The translations under genes were made by a program, and so were the position numbers. The notes beneath the pieces were generated by a model. That model saw only the letters and a list, made by a program, of their open reading frames with translations. It was not told the DNA's origin and did not search any database. DNA of 64,000 nucleotides, from NCBI RefSeq assembly GCF_000243315.1, contig NZ_JH597761.1, positions 1,090,813-1,154,812 of the forward strand, written 5' to 3'. The stretch's first letter is position 1. Every line of letters begins with the position of its first letter. Source of the stretch: Metallosphaera yellowstonensis MK1. GTDB taxonomy: Archaea; Thermoproteota; Thermoprotei_A; Sulfolobales; Sulfolobaceae. Positions 47,667 through 57,142 of the stretch are shown piece after piece.

Positions 47667-48233
47667 ATTATGGTGCTGAAACCTAAGGAAGTGTGCCAAA
47701 AACTGGGAATATCCTACCGCACGTTGCAGAGCTACGTTAAGGAGGGTTACATTAAACCAGTAGTGCAGAGCGGGAAGTGGAGGTTCAGGGAGGACGTAGA
47801 GAGATTGATGGGTATTGTCAAGAGGAGGAAAGTGGCATTATACGCTAGGGTATCGAACAAGCGAAAGGACGACTTGGTGAACCAGGTTAAATACCTAGAG
47901 GAGAACGTTAAGGAATACGAAGGTGATAACAGACGTGGGGTCTTGGTTGAACGTGAAGAGGAAGGGGTTCCTCAACTGAGGACGATATTGAACAACGAGG
48001 TGTCGAAAGCCGTAGCTTACCCGGACAGACCGGTGAGGTTCGGCTTCGAGATGGTAGAGGAGGTGTGCAAAGCACACGACCGTGAGCTCGTGGTGTTGAA
48101 CGGGGAGGACAAAACGCCGGAACAAGAGTTGATAGAGGACTTGATCTCTATACGTATCGTTAAGCGAGAAATTGCAAGGAGTGGGGAGTCACGAGTACGA
48201 GAAGGTGAGGAAGTGCGTCGAGGAAGTTGAGGC
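47667..48233 (+). pseudogene. IS607 serine recombinase TnpA, frameshifted
   Basis: An N-terminal MerR-like HTH (LKPKEVCQKLGISYRTLQSY) and the start of the resolvase domain with catalytic-Ser motif LYARVSNKRKDD are followed by a garbled segment (EGDNRRG...) and then recovered sequence (FGFEMVEEVCKAHDRELVVL, EDKTPEQELIEDL). The end is out of frame: a YEKVRKCVEEVEA tail lies in another frame, ending at about 48233. At least two indels. Confidence 0.78.
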
Positions 48234-48444
48234 TTAAATCGTTTCAGCCAGAGGAGGAATACGTCTACCTAATTTACTCCATGAAGAACGACAAGAAGGA
48301 GGAGAGCAGGGTACTACTGGAGAACTACAGAGTCCTACTGCAGAGGGCTTTAGACTGGTTGTGGGAGAGGATCAAGGTTGAGAGGAGGGAAGTGAAGAGG
48401 GGTAAGAATGTCATCACGAAGGTCAAGATAACCCTCCCCGAGAA

Positions 48445-49657
48445 CGGTAGACCCAAAATCACCTCCTTGAAAATAAATCTATATTATTAATAAGCGGTTC
48501 TATTGATTTAAGTAGAAAATCTCTTAGATAGAATAAATCATCAGAAAACAAGAGTATTAGGAGTAACCTGAACTGCTCCCTCCTCACCTCCCCCTTGAAC
48601 ACGGTGTACAGGGAGTAGAGTACGATTGCCAGCACGAAGATCAACGTGCGGAAGACGAACTTGGTGGAACTGGTGAATGGGAGAAAAGCCTTGATGTTCC
48701 GGTAAGAGGTCTCTATGGGACCCCTCACCTTGTTGTACAAGTCCAACACCTCCCCCTTCGGTAGGTCGAGGTTCGTAGCCCTAGCGAAGTAAACAACCTT
48801 CCTCTTCCCCTTCTCCCTACCGTAGACCAAAAGCCTGAACTTGACCTGCTCGTCCTTCCTGTGCCTCTTACTGTTCGTCTCGTACTCGCCGTCGAACTCC
48901 TGGTAGACCTTCACGTCCCCAACAGGGACGGCAATTACGTACTTGAACTGCGAAACGAAGTTGAGCACGTCAATCGCGTAGAAGCCAGCGTCGAGAGTCA
49001 TCAACCTTACCTTGAACCCCATGGCGACGACTCGCTCCACGAGGGCCTTCACGACCTCATCCTTGGTCATCCCCTTGACTTGAGTGACGAAGGCCAGTAG
49101 GAGCACTTTCCCGTCAAACTTAGTCGTCGCAGTTGCGTAGTTCCAAGAGTTTCCCTCCTCCGAACTCCCGAGCCCCTCCACCGGTCTCCCGTACCAGGTC
49201 TTGGTTGTCCAGTCTATTGAGAGGTCTATCTCCTTGACTCCCTTCAGTACCTTCAAGGATATTTTCCTCACTTGTTCCAAGAGTTTCTCAATAACTTCCA
49301 CCCCTTGCTCCTCCACGTAATTCCTCACGGTCTGTGGGGACACGCCATACGCCCTCGACTTACTTTCCACCGAATCGTTCCATAAACACGCTGAGATGAG
49401 GGTTCTCGCCACCTCTTCCCCTCTCTTTCCCTTGAAGTTCAGCATGGAAAGTAATTTATATCCTATTTGTTGAACGTTGTTTTGGTGAGGGAGATGGTGT
49501 ATTATCATCTCGCTCTCACACGTGGTAATACCACATCTCCCTCACCTTAAACCTTTCTTCAACTGAATTCTTAATACCCTTATAAATCCTGTTATCTGCC
49601 ATGAATCGATATTATCCTGCTGGAGTTATTTTTCATAATATGATTTTGGGTCTACCG
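48445..49657 (-). mobile_element. ISH3-like insertion sequence inside tnpB
   Basis: 1213 bp with perfect 17-bp terminal inverted repeats CGGTAGACCCAAAATCA and a 4-bp target duplication AGAA (48441-48444 and 49658-49661; 5 bp GAGAA if the repeat is drawn one base shorter). Size and transposase resemble crenarchaeal ISH3-family elements near 1.2 kb. Confidence 0.9.
48459..49508 (-). CDS. ISH3-family-like transposase (intact)
   Basis: 349 residues without interruption. DDE pattern: Asp in IDLSIDWTTK, second Asp in VRLMTLDAGFYAIDVL, and the C-terminal Glu in YNKVRGPIETSYRNIKAF (Y-x2-R-x3-E-x6-K). An N-terminal HTH covers ESKSRAYGVSPQTVRNY. This is the only apparently complete transposase in the window, so this element may still be active. 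The stop is 14 nt from the end of the IS. Confidence 0.87.
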   Translation of the reverse strand: MIIHHLPHQNNVQQIGYKLLSMLNFKGKRGEEVARTLISACLWNDSVESKSRAYGVSPQTVRNYVEEQGVEVIEKLLEQVRKISLKVLKGVKEIDLSIDWTTKTWYGRPVEGLGSSEEGNSWNYATATTKFDGKVLLLAFVTQVKGMTKDEVVKALVERVVAMGFKVRLMTLDAGFYAIDVLNFVSQFKYVIAVPVGDVKVYQEFDGEYETNSKRHRKDEQVKFRLLVYGREKGKRKVVYFARATNLDLPKGEVLDLYNKVRGPIETSYRNIKAFLPFTSSTKFVFRTLIFVLAIVLYSLYTVFKGEVRREQFRLLLILLFSDDLFYLRDFLLKSIEPLINNIDLFSRR

Positions 49658-50574
49658 AGAAGAAGGGAGTGTACAAGACGTTGAGGCATGAACTGGAGGA
49701 GGTCAACGTCCTAGCTTCCCACTACGCTGACAAGGCAATAAGCGACGCTTACTCCGTGTTGAGGAGCTGGAAGAGGAGGGCCGAGAAGGGGCGAGCTTCA
49801 CTGAGGAAACCTAAACTGAAGAGGGTTTACGTGAGGGTTAAGTCTACTCTGAGGAAGGTTGATGGCGAGAACGTGAGGATTACTGTTAAACCTTACCAGT
49901 ACTTGACCCTCTCCTGGTCTCACACCTGGTTCTCTCCACGGGTCAAAGGGTTAGAACTGGGTGAACCAGTGATAAAGGAGGACAGAGTTCACCTACCATT
50001 CCGTTACAGATTACCCTGGTCAACTCCCCTGGACTATCTAGCAATCGACAGTAACCTCTACACGCTGGACGCTTACGACGATGAGAAGTTCGTCACTTTC
50101 TCCTGGAGGGAGTTGTACAGCCTCAAGTTTGGGATGGAGTTGAAGAGGGGTAGAATCAAGTCCTTCGCTTCAAAGCACGGTAGGAAAGGGGGGAAGCTGA
50201 TGGGGAAGTACTCTCACCGTGAAAGGAACCGCGTCCTAGATTACGTTCACAAGTTTGTGAACAAGTTGCTGGAGATGTATCCCGTGAAGACGTTCGCTGT
50301 TGAGAAGTTGGACAAACAGTCAATGTTCCAAGATGCCGACGACAAGTTGTCTAAGGAAATATCTAGGACTGTATGGAGGTCGATCCACCGTGTGTTGAAG
50401 TACAAGGCCCCACTATACGGCTCCCTAGTTAAGGAGGTGAACCCGCATTTAACTTCCAAGTCCTGCCCCAGATGTGGATGGGTTTCCCGAAAGGTAGGAC
50501 TTTTCGTTGTGAGAGGTGTGGTTTCACCTTGGACAGGCAACTGAACGCATCCCTCAACATCTTCCTCAAGATGT

Positions 50575-50740
50575 GCGGGTTTCCCCACCTCTTTCTCACT
50601 CCCACTGGGAGTAGGTGGGTTTAGGTTACCCCGCTAAGGGGGCGGAGGGGTAACGGGTTTCCCCGCGACTCCTGTGAAGCCCAAGGGCTTAGGATTGGAT
50701 ACAAATTCATGAAAATTCAATGAAGCCCGAACCCCAATAA
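50575..50740 (+). mobile_element. IS607 right end with hairpin, intact-looking copy
   Basis: CCCCGCTAAGGGGGCGGAGGGG forms a hairpin, followed by ACGGGTTTCCCCGCGACTCC and GGATACAAATTCATGAAAAT. In TnpB elements the guide RNA scaffold ends here, so this is the best reference for the solo copies in the window. Confidence 0.65.
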
Positions 50741-50815
50741 ACGTCTGTAGCTCTATATAGCTAAATATAATCTAGTCCCTTCAGTTTTATAATCTCGTTT
50801 CAACAAATCCCGCAT

Positions 50816-52267
50816 ATGAAAGGTATATCTGGTAGGTTAGTAGCCGTAATAGTAGTTGTCATCGTGATTGTGGCAGCGTTAGCAGTGGTGGAGTTAACGT
50901 CCAGACCCCACACTACAAGCACCACTACTAGTCCGACTAATATTACTACGACACCACCGGTTGTGGGTAACGCCACGAACGTCACCATAACCGTGGTGAC
51001 TTTCTCAGGGCAATCAGCCAACTTCATTCAGTACGCAGGTAACCTCTTCCACCAGATGCATCCCAACGTCTACGTGCAGGTCGTCACGTTCCCCTTCAGC
51101 GAATACATACAGAAAGAGCTGACCGCGCTCACTGCCCACTCCACACAGTACGACATAATAGGCTACACCTCCACCTCAGCACAGAGAGTAGCTCCCTATC
51201 TGCTACCCCTCACCGGCTTCAACACTTCAGAGCTGATAACTCCACAGGAGGACTTCGGGGGAGTAATATATAACGTGTCTACGGGGCAGACCGAGACTGT
51301 AGGAGTGGTCTATGAGACAGCTGTCTACCTGATGGCCTATAGGGTTTCCATATTCCAGAACCAGACGTTGGCCAACGAGTTCTATCAGCAATACCACGTT
51401 CCCTTCAATCCGGCTGAGTGGAACAATTGGACTGACGTTATTTATGCAGATCAATTCCTCACCAGTCACGGCCTGACGAAGTACGGTTTCCTCATAGATG
51501 ATCACGTGTCCCACGGCATCATCGACGCTTTTCCAGCGGTCTTCGGCTGGTATTATTCCAGGGATCCCGCTCTGTCAGGCAATACCACGGGGGGAATTCC
51601 TGGGTTCAACATCATGTTCACCGGCTACATTCCCTCCGGGATGAAGGTACCGGTTCCGTCCTTCAACTCTTCCGCTGGAGTTCAGGCACTTAGTACCTAC
51701 GCCCAGCTCGTCTCATACGAGCCGAACCCCTCTCAGCTCCAGATAAGTTACGATAACCTCCCAGAGCTGTTCCCTCAGGCACCAGGTGGATTCCTCTTCA
51801 CCAGCCAGTTGTCCTACATCAATTCCTCCGTGGCACAGGACACCTACTTGGCACCTCTCCCAGGAGGTTACGCCGAGACCGGAACCGACTTCCTGGGAGT
51901 GAGCAAGTTCTCAACCCACCCTCTGGTAGCTGAGGAGTTCCTGCAGTTCCTTGTATCACCACAGGTCCAGGAACAGGCCTTCCTGAAGTTCGGCAAATTC
52001 CCTGTGAACGTTCAGGCCTATCCAGCTCTCCTCAACAACTCCTCGATTCCATCATATCAGAGGGAATGGTTGAACGCGACCTATCACGCCGCGTTGAACG
52101 CTTGGGCGAACCCACCCAATATCCCGCCCACTTACATCTCGTTGATCACTGACTTCAACAACCAGGTCTACAGCTACTTGACTGGGCAGAATATGAACGC
52201 CACCGAGGTCCTCCAGACCGCAGCACAGCAATGGGCAACAGCAGTTGAGAGCTACTATGGTGCCTGA
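50816..52267 (+). CDS. ABC transporter extracellular solute-binding protein, class III signal
   Basis: 483 residues. Starts MKGISGRLVAVIVVVIVIV, a pilin-type (PibD) signal as used by Sulfolobus sugar-binding proteins of the bindosome, then a Thr-rich glycosylation stalk and a family-1 binding-protein fold (ITVVTFSGQSANFIQY, YDIIGYTSTSAQRVAPYLLPL, FLGVSKFSTHPLVAEEFLQF). It binds a sugar or related solute at the surface. The ligand cannot be told. First gene of a three-gene operon with ATPase and permease, with a TATA-like TTTTATAATC about 30 nt upstream. Confidence 0.9.
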   Translation: MKGISGRLVAVIVVVIVIVAALAVVELTSRPHTTSTTTSPTNITTTPPVVGNATNVTITVVTFSGQSANFIQYAGNLFHQMHPNVYVQVVTFPFSEYIQKELTALTAHSTQYDIIGYTSTSAQRVAPYLLPLTGFNTSELITPQEDFGGVIYNVSTGQTETVGVVYETAVYLMAYRVSIFQNQTLANEFYQQYHVPFNPAEWNNWTDVIYADQFLTSHGLTKYGFLIDDHVSHGIIDAFPAVFGWYYSRDPALSGNTTGGIPGFNIMFTGYIPSGMKVPVPSFNSSAGVQALSTYAQLVSYEPNPSQLQISYDNLPELFPQAPGGFLFTSQLSYINSSVAQDTYLAPLPGGYAETGTDFLGVSKFSTHPLVAEEFLQFLVSPQVQEQAFLKFGKFPVNVQAYPALLNNSSIPSYQREWLNATYHAALNAWANPPNIPPTYISLITDFNNQVYSYLTGQNMNATEVLQTAAQQWATAVESYYGA

Positions 52268-52269
52268 AC

Positions 52270-53229
52270 TTGAGCGTGGAGATCAAGGGGGTATCCAAGA
52301 GGTACGGTAAGGTCGTCGCTCTCGACGAGATCAAATTGAGTATAGAGAAGGGAGAGTTTTTTGTCATATTGGGTCCGTCAGGATCAGGTAAGACCACCCT
52401 GCTCAGAGTCCTAGCGGGATTGGAGACGGTTGACCGTGGAGAGATAATCCTTGACGGAAGGGACGTGACGAGAGTTCCTGCATCAAGGAGAGAAGTGGCC
52501 ATGGTTTTTCAGAATTATGCCCTCTATCCCCATAAGACCGTCATGGAGAACCTAACCATGCCGGTGGAATCGGAGATGAGTAGGGAGGAGGCTAGGGAGT
52601 TGGCAGAGAGTATAGCCAGGAAGCTCAACATAGCGGAACTATTGAACAGATATCCCAATGAGCTCTCCGGCGGTCAACAGCAAAGGGTTGCCTTGGCTAG
52701 AGCGCTCATGAAGAGGCCCAAGCTCTTCCTCATGGACGAGCCCTTGTCCAACCTGGACGCAATACAGAGGATTTCGGCCAGGAAACTCATTAAGGACATT
52801 CAGAGGGACAACTCCATAACCACCGTTTACGTCACACATGATCAAGTTGAGGCTATGGCGTTGGCAGATCGTGTAGGCATAATGGACTCAGGAAGGCTCA
52901 TCCAAGTGGGCACACCAGAGGAAGTATATAACAACGTAGCCAACGATTTCGTAGCGTCGTTCTTCGGGAATCCACCCATGTCGCTATTGAGCGGGGAATT
53001 CCTGGGAATCAAGGGCCGAATAGGTATCAGGCCCGAGGACGTGGTCATCGGAGAAGGAGAACTGAGAGGTCGAGTGTCAGAGGTGGAGTTCTGGGGGGAC
53101 AGATACCTGGTTTATCTGGAGATAAACGGCTCGGAGATGAGGGCTTTCCACGGATCGAGGCTGAGGGTGGGGGAACAGGTCAGGTTCACCGTCAGGAGGT
53201 ACTCCGGCCCTTGGGATGACGGAAAATGA
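52270..53229 (+). CDS. ABC transporter ATP-binding protein (MalK/GlcV type)
   Basis: 319 residues: Walker A GPSGSGKTT (35-43), Q-loop FQNYALYPHKTVMENL, signature LSGGQQQRVALARAL, Walker B LFLMDEPLSNLD and H-loop VTHDQ. A C-terminal TOBE/OB regulatory domain (about 235-319) is typical of carbohydrate importers. The TTG start is 2 nt after the stop of the binding protein. It energises import with the fused permease encoded next. Confidence 0.95.
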   Translation: MSVEIKGVSKRYGKVVALDEIKLSIEKGEFFVILGPSGSGKTTLLRVLAGLETVDRGEIILDGRDVTRVPASRREVAMVFQNYALYPHKTVMENLTMPVESEMSREEARELAESIARKLNIAELLNRYPNELSGGQQQRVALARALMKRPKLFLMDEPLSNLDAIQRISARKLIKDIQRDNSITTVYVTHDQVEAMALADRVGIMDSGRLIQVGTPEEVYNNVANDFVASFFGNPPMSLLSGEFLGIKGRIGIRPEDVVIGEGELRGRVSEVEFWGDRYLVYLEINGSEMRAFHGSRLRVGEQVRFTVRRYSGPWDDGK

Positions 53230-54875
53230 GGTACCCTATCCCCTATCTCATTTACATCTTTGCCTTTGGAATAATACCTTTCTTTGGGGCCTTCCTGATA
53301 CTGGGAGTGAACATTTCCTCAGCCTTCTCCGTGTTCAAGTTCGTTCCCGTGGGATTAGTAGTTGAGAACACGCTCATCTTCTCCTTCTTTACAGCTGCCC
53401 TGTCCTCAGTCCTGGGTACCCTCCTCGCAGTGGCCGTGGAGATCCTGCCTAAGGGGAAGAGGTTAGCCTCGCTCTTGGTCATGCTACCGTACACCATACC
53501 CTTCACCTCCTCAGCCCTCATATGGACCATTAGTCTGTACGGTAAATACGGATGGTTCTCCTACCTCTTCCACCTCCCATTCGATCCTCTCTATCTGGCC
53601 AAGACCTCCATATGGGCTGTTACTGGAGTGAGCGTTTGGTCCTCTGTGCCCGTCTCCTTCCTAATCATGATCTCCTCCCTGAGGTCAGTACCAAAGGAAG
53701 TCAGGGAGGCGTCAGTGATGGACGGCCTCTCGCTTTCCCAGTATTACTCCAGTGTCGCCGTACCCATGGTTGGGAAGGCCTTCTGGATATCTTTCCTCCT
53801 ACAGTTCGTACTAGCCATGGGAAACTTCGACCTCCCCTACGTCCTGACCCAGGGCGGTCCAGGATTTTCCTCCACTACCTTGCCACTCCTGGTCTTCGAC
53901 GAGATGTTCACCTTCGGGAACTTCTCAGGGGGGGAGTTGGTTGCGGCTCTCCTAGGGCTCATGGCTACCCTTCCCTCCCTGGCCTTGATTTTCCTCTTCA
54001 GATCCAGGAGGAGGAAGTATCTCCCCTCCCTCAACCTCAAGTTGTCGGATCGCGTGTTCAAGGGAATCATGATGGCCCTCATGGGCTTACTCTTGTTCAC
54101 CCTGGACTTTCCGGTCTATTGGATGGTCTTAGTTGCGTTTAGGGAACCTATCCTGGACTTTAAGTATCCACCGGTCCTGTTCCCCACTCACCTGACTTCG
54201 TCGTACTTCATATCTTCCCTGGAGCAGTCGGTTCCATACATGATAACAAGCGTGGTGGTGGGCCTCACGGCGTCACTCTTCACCGTTTTGATGTCCCTCC
54301 CAGCCTCCTACGAGGCGGCGAGGAAGGGGATGGGATGGTTACTTTTCCTCTCCATATACCTGTACTCCCTCCCGGCCGCTTCTTTCGTGATACCCCTCTA
54401 CCTGCTCTTCACGGGAATTGGGTTGATAAACACCTGGTGGGCCCTCATACTGTCTACTCCGATCTTTACCGCAACTTTCGCCACGTGGATATTCTATAAC
54501 TTTTACATGGACTTCCCCAGGGGGTACGATGACGCCGCTCAGGTCTTCGGTATAAAGAGGAAGTTGTTCAGGATAATCATGCCTCTCTCTAGGGGCTCCA
54601 TCTTCTCCGTTTTCTTACTGTCGTTCGTTTTCAATTGGCACCTCCTCTTTTATCCACTGATATTTGCCAATACTCCCTACAACATGAGATTCCCACCTGA
54701 GGGAGCCCTAACCATAACGATCTTCGCACTCCAGGCACTGGGAAACGAATCTCTAAATTGGGGATTGTTGGCCTCTTCAGCTCTAGTGGCATCGCTTCCG
54801 GTTATGGTGATCACCATGATGGCGGTGGACAGGATCCTACGGGGAGAGAGAGGGAGTGGAGTCAAGTTTATCTAA
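53226..54875 (+). CDS. ABC permease with two membrane domains fused in one protein
   Basis: 549 residues with about 12 helices. It contains two EAA loops that contact the ATPase: EVREASVMDGLSLSQYYSSV in the first half and GYDDAAQVFGIKRKLFRIIM in the second. MalF- and MalG-type subunits are usually separate genes; here they are one chain, joined near residues 260-290 by a basic RSRRRKYLPSLNLK linker. The ATG overlaps the ATPase stop by 4 nt. It would form the complete channel alone. Confidence 0.92.
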   Translation: MRYPIPYLIYIFAFGIIPFFGAFLILGVNISSAFSVFKFVPVGLVVENTLIFSFFTAALSSVLGTLLAVAVEILPKGKRLASLLVMLPYTIPFTSSALIWTISLYGKYGWFSYLFHLPFDPLYLAKTSIWAVTGVSVWSSVPVSFLIMISSLRSVPKEVREASVMDGLSLSQYYSSVAVPMVGKAFWISFLLQFVLAMGNFDLPYVLTQGGPGFSSTTLPLLVFDEMFTFGNFSGGELVAALLGLMATLPSLALIFLFRSRRRKYLPSLNLKLSDRVFKGIMMALMGLLLFTLDFPVYWMVLVAFREPILDFKYPPVLFPTHLTSSYFISSLEQSVPYMITSVVVGLTASLFTVLMSLPASYEAARKGMGWLLFLSIYLYSLPAASFVIPLYLLFTGIGLINTWWALILSTPIFTATFATWIFYNFYMDFPRGYDDAAQVFGIKRKLFRIIMPLSRGSIFSVFLLSFVFNWHLLFYPLIFANTPYNMRFPPEGALTITIFALQALGNESLNWGLLASSALVASLPVMVITMMAVDRILRGERGSGVKFI

Positions 54876-55049
54876 TTCCCTTCACAGTCGTGTACTCGCA
54901 GTCTCATGATCGGTGTCTCTCTTGACATCGGGGGAATCCTGTTTTAAACTTCTAGAGGTAAATTTAAATTTCTAGCGTAAAGATTTTAAATTAAAATCCT
55001 GTTTATATGGTTAGAAACTTTTTTAGTTATTTTGAATCAGGTCGTGTAG

Positions 55050-55348
55050 GTGTTTACCCGTGGCGTAACTTTTCCTTACTTTTAATTACTTCTAATTCCG
55101 CCACGGGCACCCCTCTTAAGGGATCATACACAGTCACCCTTAACTCATTGGGGCTAGTCGAGGGAAACATCAATACCCTCCCATCCACACCTTTATCACT
55201 CCCCAAACCTCGTGAGCAGTGCCCGTCATCAGTTAGGGGGATCATCAATAAAAACTACTTCGGTAATACTATATAAACATTACTTAATTAAAACGATATT
55301 TAGAAGTGATTAAAAATAACGAGTAGTTACGTAGAAGCGTTACAGTCT
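55050..55348. repeat. About 295-bp repeat carrying a small gene, copy 2
   Basis: Counterpart of 14512-14806 in the same orientation. The conserved upstream part (55289-55347) looks identical, although it is non-coding on present evidence. Confidence 0.85.
55054..55245 (-). CDS. Small conserved protein, paralogue 2 (63 aa), function unknown
   Basis: MIPLTDDGHCSRGLGSDKGV at the start and the central PSTSPNELRVTVYDPLRGVP are shared with the copy at 14516. A TATA box TTTATATAG on the minus strand precedes the ATG by about 30 nt. The product is soluble with one Cys. Conservation of both protein and upstream DNA points to a real gene, or to a small element that carries it. Confidence 0.6.
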   Translation of the reverse strand: MIPLTDDGHCSRGLGSDKGVDGRVLMFPSTSPNELRVTVYDPLRGVPVAELEVIKSKEKLRHG

Positions 55349-55449
55349 AGAGAGCGTCAATGAAGCACAGGCCGGTGTCTAAAGCCTCTCTTTTTTAAAC
55401 CGTTGAGAGGCCCTCTTCCTTATTATTTTTCCCGTTTTCATAGACTAAC

Positions 55450-55887
55450 ATGAACAAGGACGTAGGTAGGAACGCAGAGAGGGAGCTGGTGAGCCTCCTC
55501 AGATCTCAGGGTTTCAGGGCAGTGAGGATCCCGACATCAAACTCCTCCCCAAATCCCCTCCCAGACGTCTTTGCAGTTCGTTCAGGCTTCCTTTACGCCT
55601 TTGAGGTCAAAAGTACGTGGGATCCAAAGATTAAGGTCAGGAAGTTACAGATCGAGAAGTTGTTGGGCTTCCTCTCCATGTTTCCTATTCCTGGGGGGGC
55701 CTACATCGCCGTGAAGTTCAAAACGTTCAAGGAATGGCGATACGTCCAGGTCAATTCGCCTCAGGACACGACTGTGACCAGGGAGTCATCCACCCTTCTG
55801 GAGGAATTACTGTGGCCAAAACCCTTAATTTCAGGGAGCACATTAGATACACATGTTAACGATTCACTCCCTGAAGTCACACAATAA
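55450..55887 (+). CDS. hjc: Archaeal Holliday junction resolvase (Hjc/Hje family)
   Basis: 145 residues. Nuclease core: GRNAERELVSLLRSQGF with Glu, PDVFAVRSG (Asp) and YAFEVKST (E-x-K), matching Hjc's catalytic E...D...ExK set. It resolves four-way DNA junctions in recombination. A Ser residue in TSNSS follows the first Arg-Val-Pro strand as in family members. It overlaps the acetamidase gene downstream by 35 nt. Hjc and its paralogue Hje cannot be separated with certainty here. Confidence 0.88.
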   Translation: MNKDVGRNAERELVSLLRSQGFRAVRIPTSNSSPNPLPDVFAVRSGFLYAFEVKSTWDPKIKVRKLQIEKLLGFLSMFPIPGGAYIAVKFKTFKEWRYVQVNSPQDTTVTRESSTLLEELLWPKPLISGSTLDTHVNDSLPEVTQ

Positions 55888-56821
55888 ATGGGACAACACA
55901 CTTCCCCCGATTGAGAGGATAAGGTCAGGGGACGTAATTACGGTGGAGTCCAAAGAGGCGTCCGATGGCCAAGTAACTCCCAACTCCGCCCCCTCAGACC
56001 TACTGAAGCTGGACTTCTCCAGGATTCATCCCCTGACAGGTCCCATAGAAGTGGAGGGAGCCGAGCCAGGGGACGTCATCGAGGTGGAGTTCCTGGACTT
56101 TACAACCAAGGGGTGGGGATGGACTGGAGTTTTACCGGGCTTCGGGTTCCTAGCTGGCGATCAATACACTACACCTGTGGACTTAACAGGACCAGCCCTT
56201 AAGATATGGAAGGTAGGAGAGACCGCCGAGGCTAAGTTTGGGGAAGTCTTGGTGAAAGTGCCCTCCAGACCATTCACAGGAGTTATAGGGACGGCCCTCC
56301 TCAGTCCTGGGAAATTCAGCACAATTCCCCCGAGGGAGAACGGAGGGAACATGGACATCAAGCATCTCACCAAGGGAACTAAGCTTTACCTACCAGTCTT
56401 CGTGAAAGGAGCTCTCCTCTCTCTAGGGGATACCCACGTGGCCCAGGGTGATGGAGAGGTGTGTGGAACTGCCATAGAGGCACCCATGGACGTTACCATC
56501 AAAGTTGTGTTACATAAAAACGTGGGATTGACACAACCGGTGTTCGTTACCTCGTCCGTCAGGGAGCAGGAGTTCAGGGAATACTTAGCCTTCCCTGGGA
56601 TCGATCCTAACCTATGGGAAGCTGGGAAAAAGGCAATCAAGGGCATCATCTCCCTGTTGTCTAGATTTATGACACCTGTCGAGGCTTACATGCTCTCCAG
56701 CGTTGCGGTAGACATGAAAGTCAGCGAAGTGGTGGACGTACCCAACTGGATTGTGACAGCCTATCTGCCCAAGGATATATTCCCAGAGGAAGTAAGGAAG
56801 GAGCTAAACTTCGTCAGGTAG
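55853..56821 (+). CDS. fmdA: Acetamidase/formamidase
   Basis: 322 residues of the FmdA/AmdA family: the early SHNKWDNTLPPIERI-x-SGD strand, GPIEVEGAEPGDVIEVEFLD, the central GVIGTALLSPG and PRENGGNMD segment, and GDTHVAQGDGEVCGTAIE, which contains the conserved Gly-Asp-His. Hydrolyses short-chain amides to ammonia and carboxylate in the cytoplasm. The ATG lies inside the end of hjc, so co-expression is likely although functions differ. Confidence 0.9.
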   Translation: MLTIHSLKSHNKWDNTLPPIERIRSGDVITVESKEASDGQVTPNSAPSDLLKLDFSRIHPLTGPIEVEGAEPGDVIEVEFLDFTTKGWGWTGVLPGFGFLAGDQYTTPVDLTGPALKIWKVGETAEAKFGEVLVKVPSRPFTGVIGTALLSPGKFSTIPPRENGGNMDIKHLTKGTKLYLPVFVKGALLSLGDTHVAQGDGEVCGTAIEAPMDVTIKVVLHKNVGLTQPVFVTSSVREQEFREYLAFPGIDPNLWEAGKKAIKGIISLLSRFMTPVEAYMLSSVAVDMKVSEVVDVPNWIVTAYLPKDIFPEEVRKELNFVR

Positions 56822-56910
56822 TAAGCTCGTTTGAAAATTCTGATCTCCACCACATCTGATAGAAATGTAAGTCCCCTAGAGGAGAGCTATTTAAGGTCTT
56901 TTCTTTCGAG

Positions 56911-57042
56911 TGCTTTGTGAGCTATCTCAATTTTTATTAGAGATAACGTGAAACCTGCTTTTTAATCTAACACTAGATTTTGAATTTAAGAAAACTTACT
57001 GGGCTAAACTCCTGAAAAATTGAACAGTTCCCAAAAAAGCAA
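56911..57042. mobile_element. 130-bp MITE, family 2 (inverted)
   Basis: TGCTTTGTGAGC ... TTCCCAAAAAAGCAA, reverse orientation relative to 18007. Perfect 8-bp target duplication CTTTCGAG (56903-56910 and 57043-57050). Internal AACACTAGATTTTGAATTTAAG matches the other copies. Confidence 0.9.
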
Positions 57043-57142
57043 CTTTCGAGAGGGTGAACAAGGTACGAACTCACGAGAGAGCTAGCCCTGGAGCTGAGGT
57101 GAGGAGTCCTGGGTTTAAGTAAAGGTGCCGTCGTCAAGTTCC

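Larger units (their letters stand above)
48227..50624 (+). pseudogene. TnpB nuclease gene, split by an IS and frameshifted
   Basis: The N-terminal part (48227-48444) and the rest (49658-50624) join in frame when the inserted IS and one AGAA copy are removed, restoring ITLPEKKGVYKT. RuvC motifs: first Asp in LAIDSNL, Glu in FAVEKLDKQ; zinc ribbon CPRCGW ... CERCGF and the third RuvC Asp (FTLDRQLNAS) lie after a one-base frameshift near 50492. TnpB is an RNA-guided nuclease that favours retention of its element. This copy is dead. Confidence 0.85.
47615..50740 (+). mobile_element. IS607-type element (tnpA + tnpB), decayed and interrupted
   Basis: Begins near the motif GAGATAAACCGTGAAGTTTATACA, shared with solo ends at 57143 and 21305, and ends with the right end also seen at 21386, 27985 and 57300. 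It contains a serine recombinase tnpA and a tnpB split by the ISH3-like IS at 48445-49657. Confidence 0.8.
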
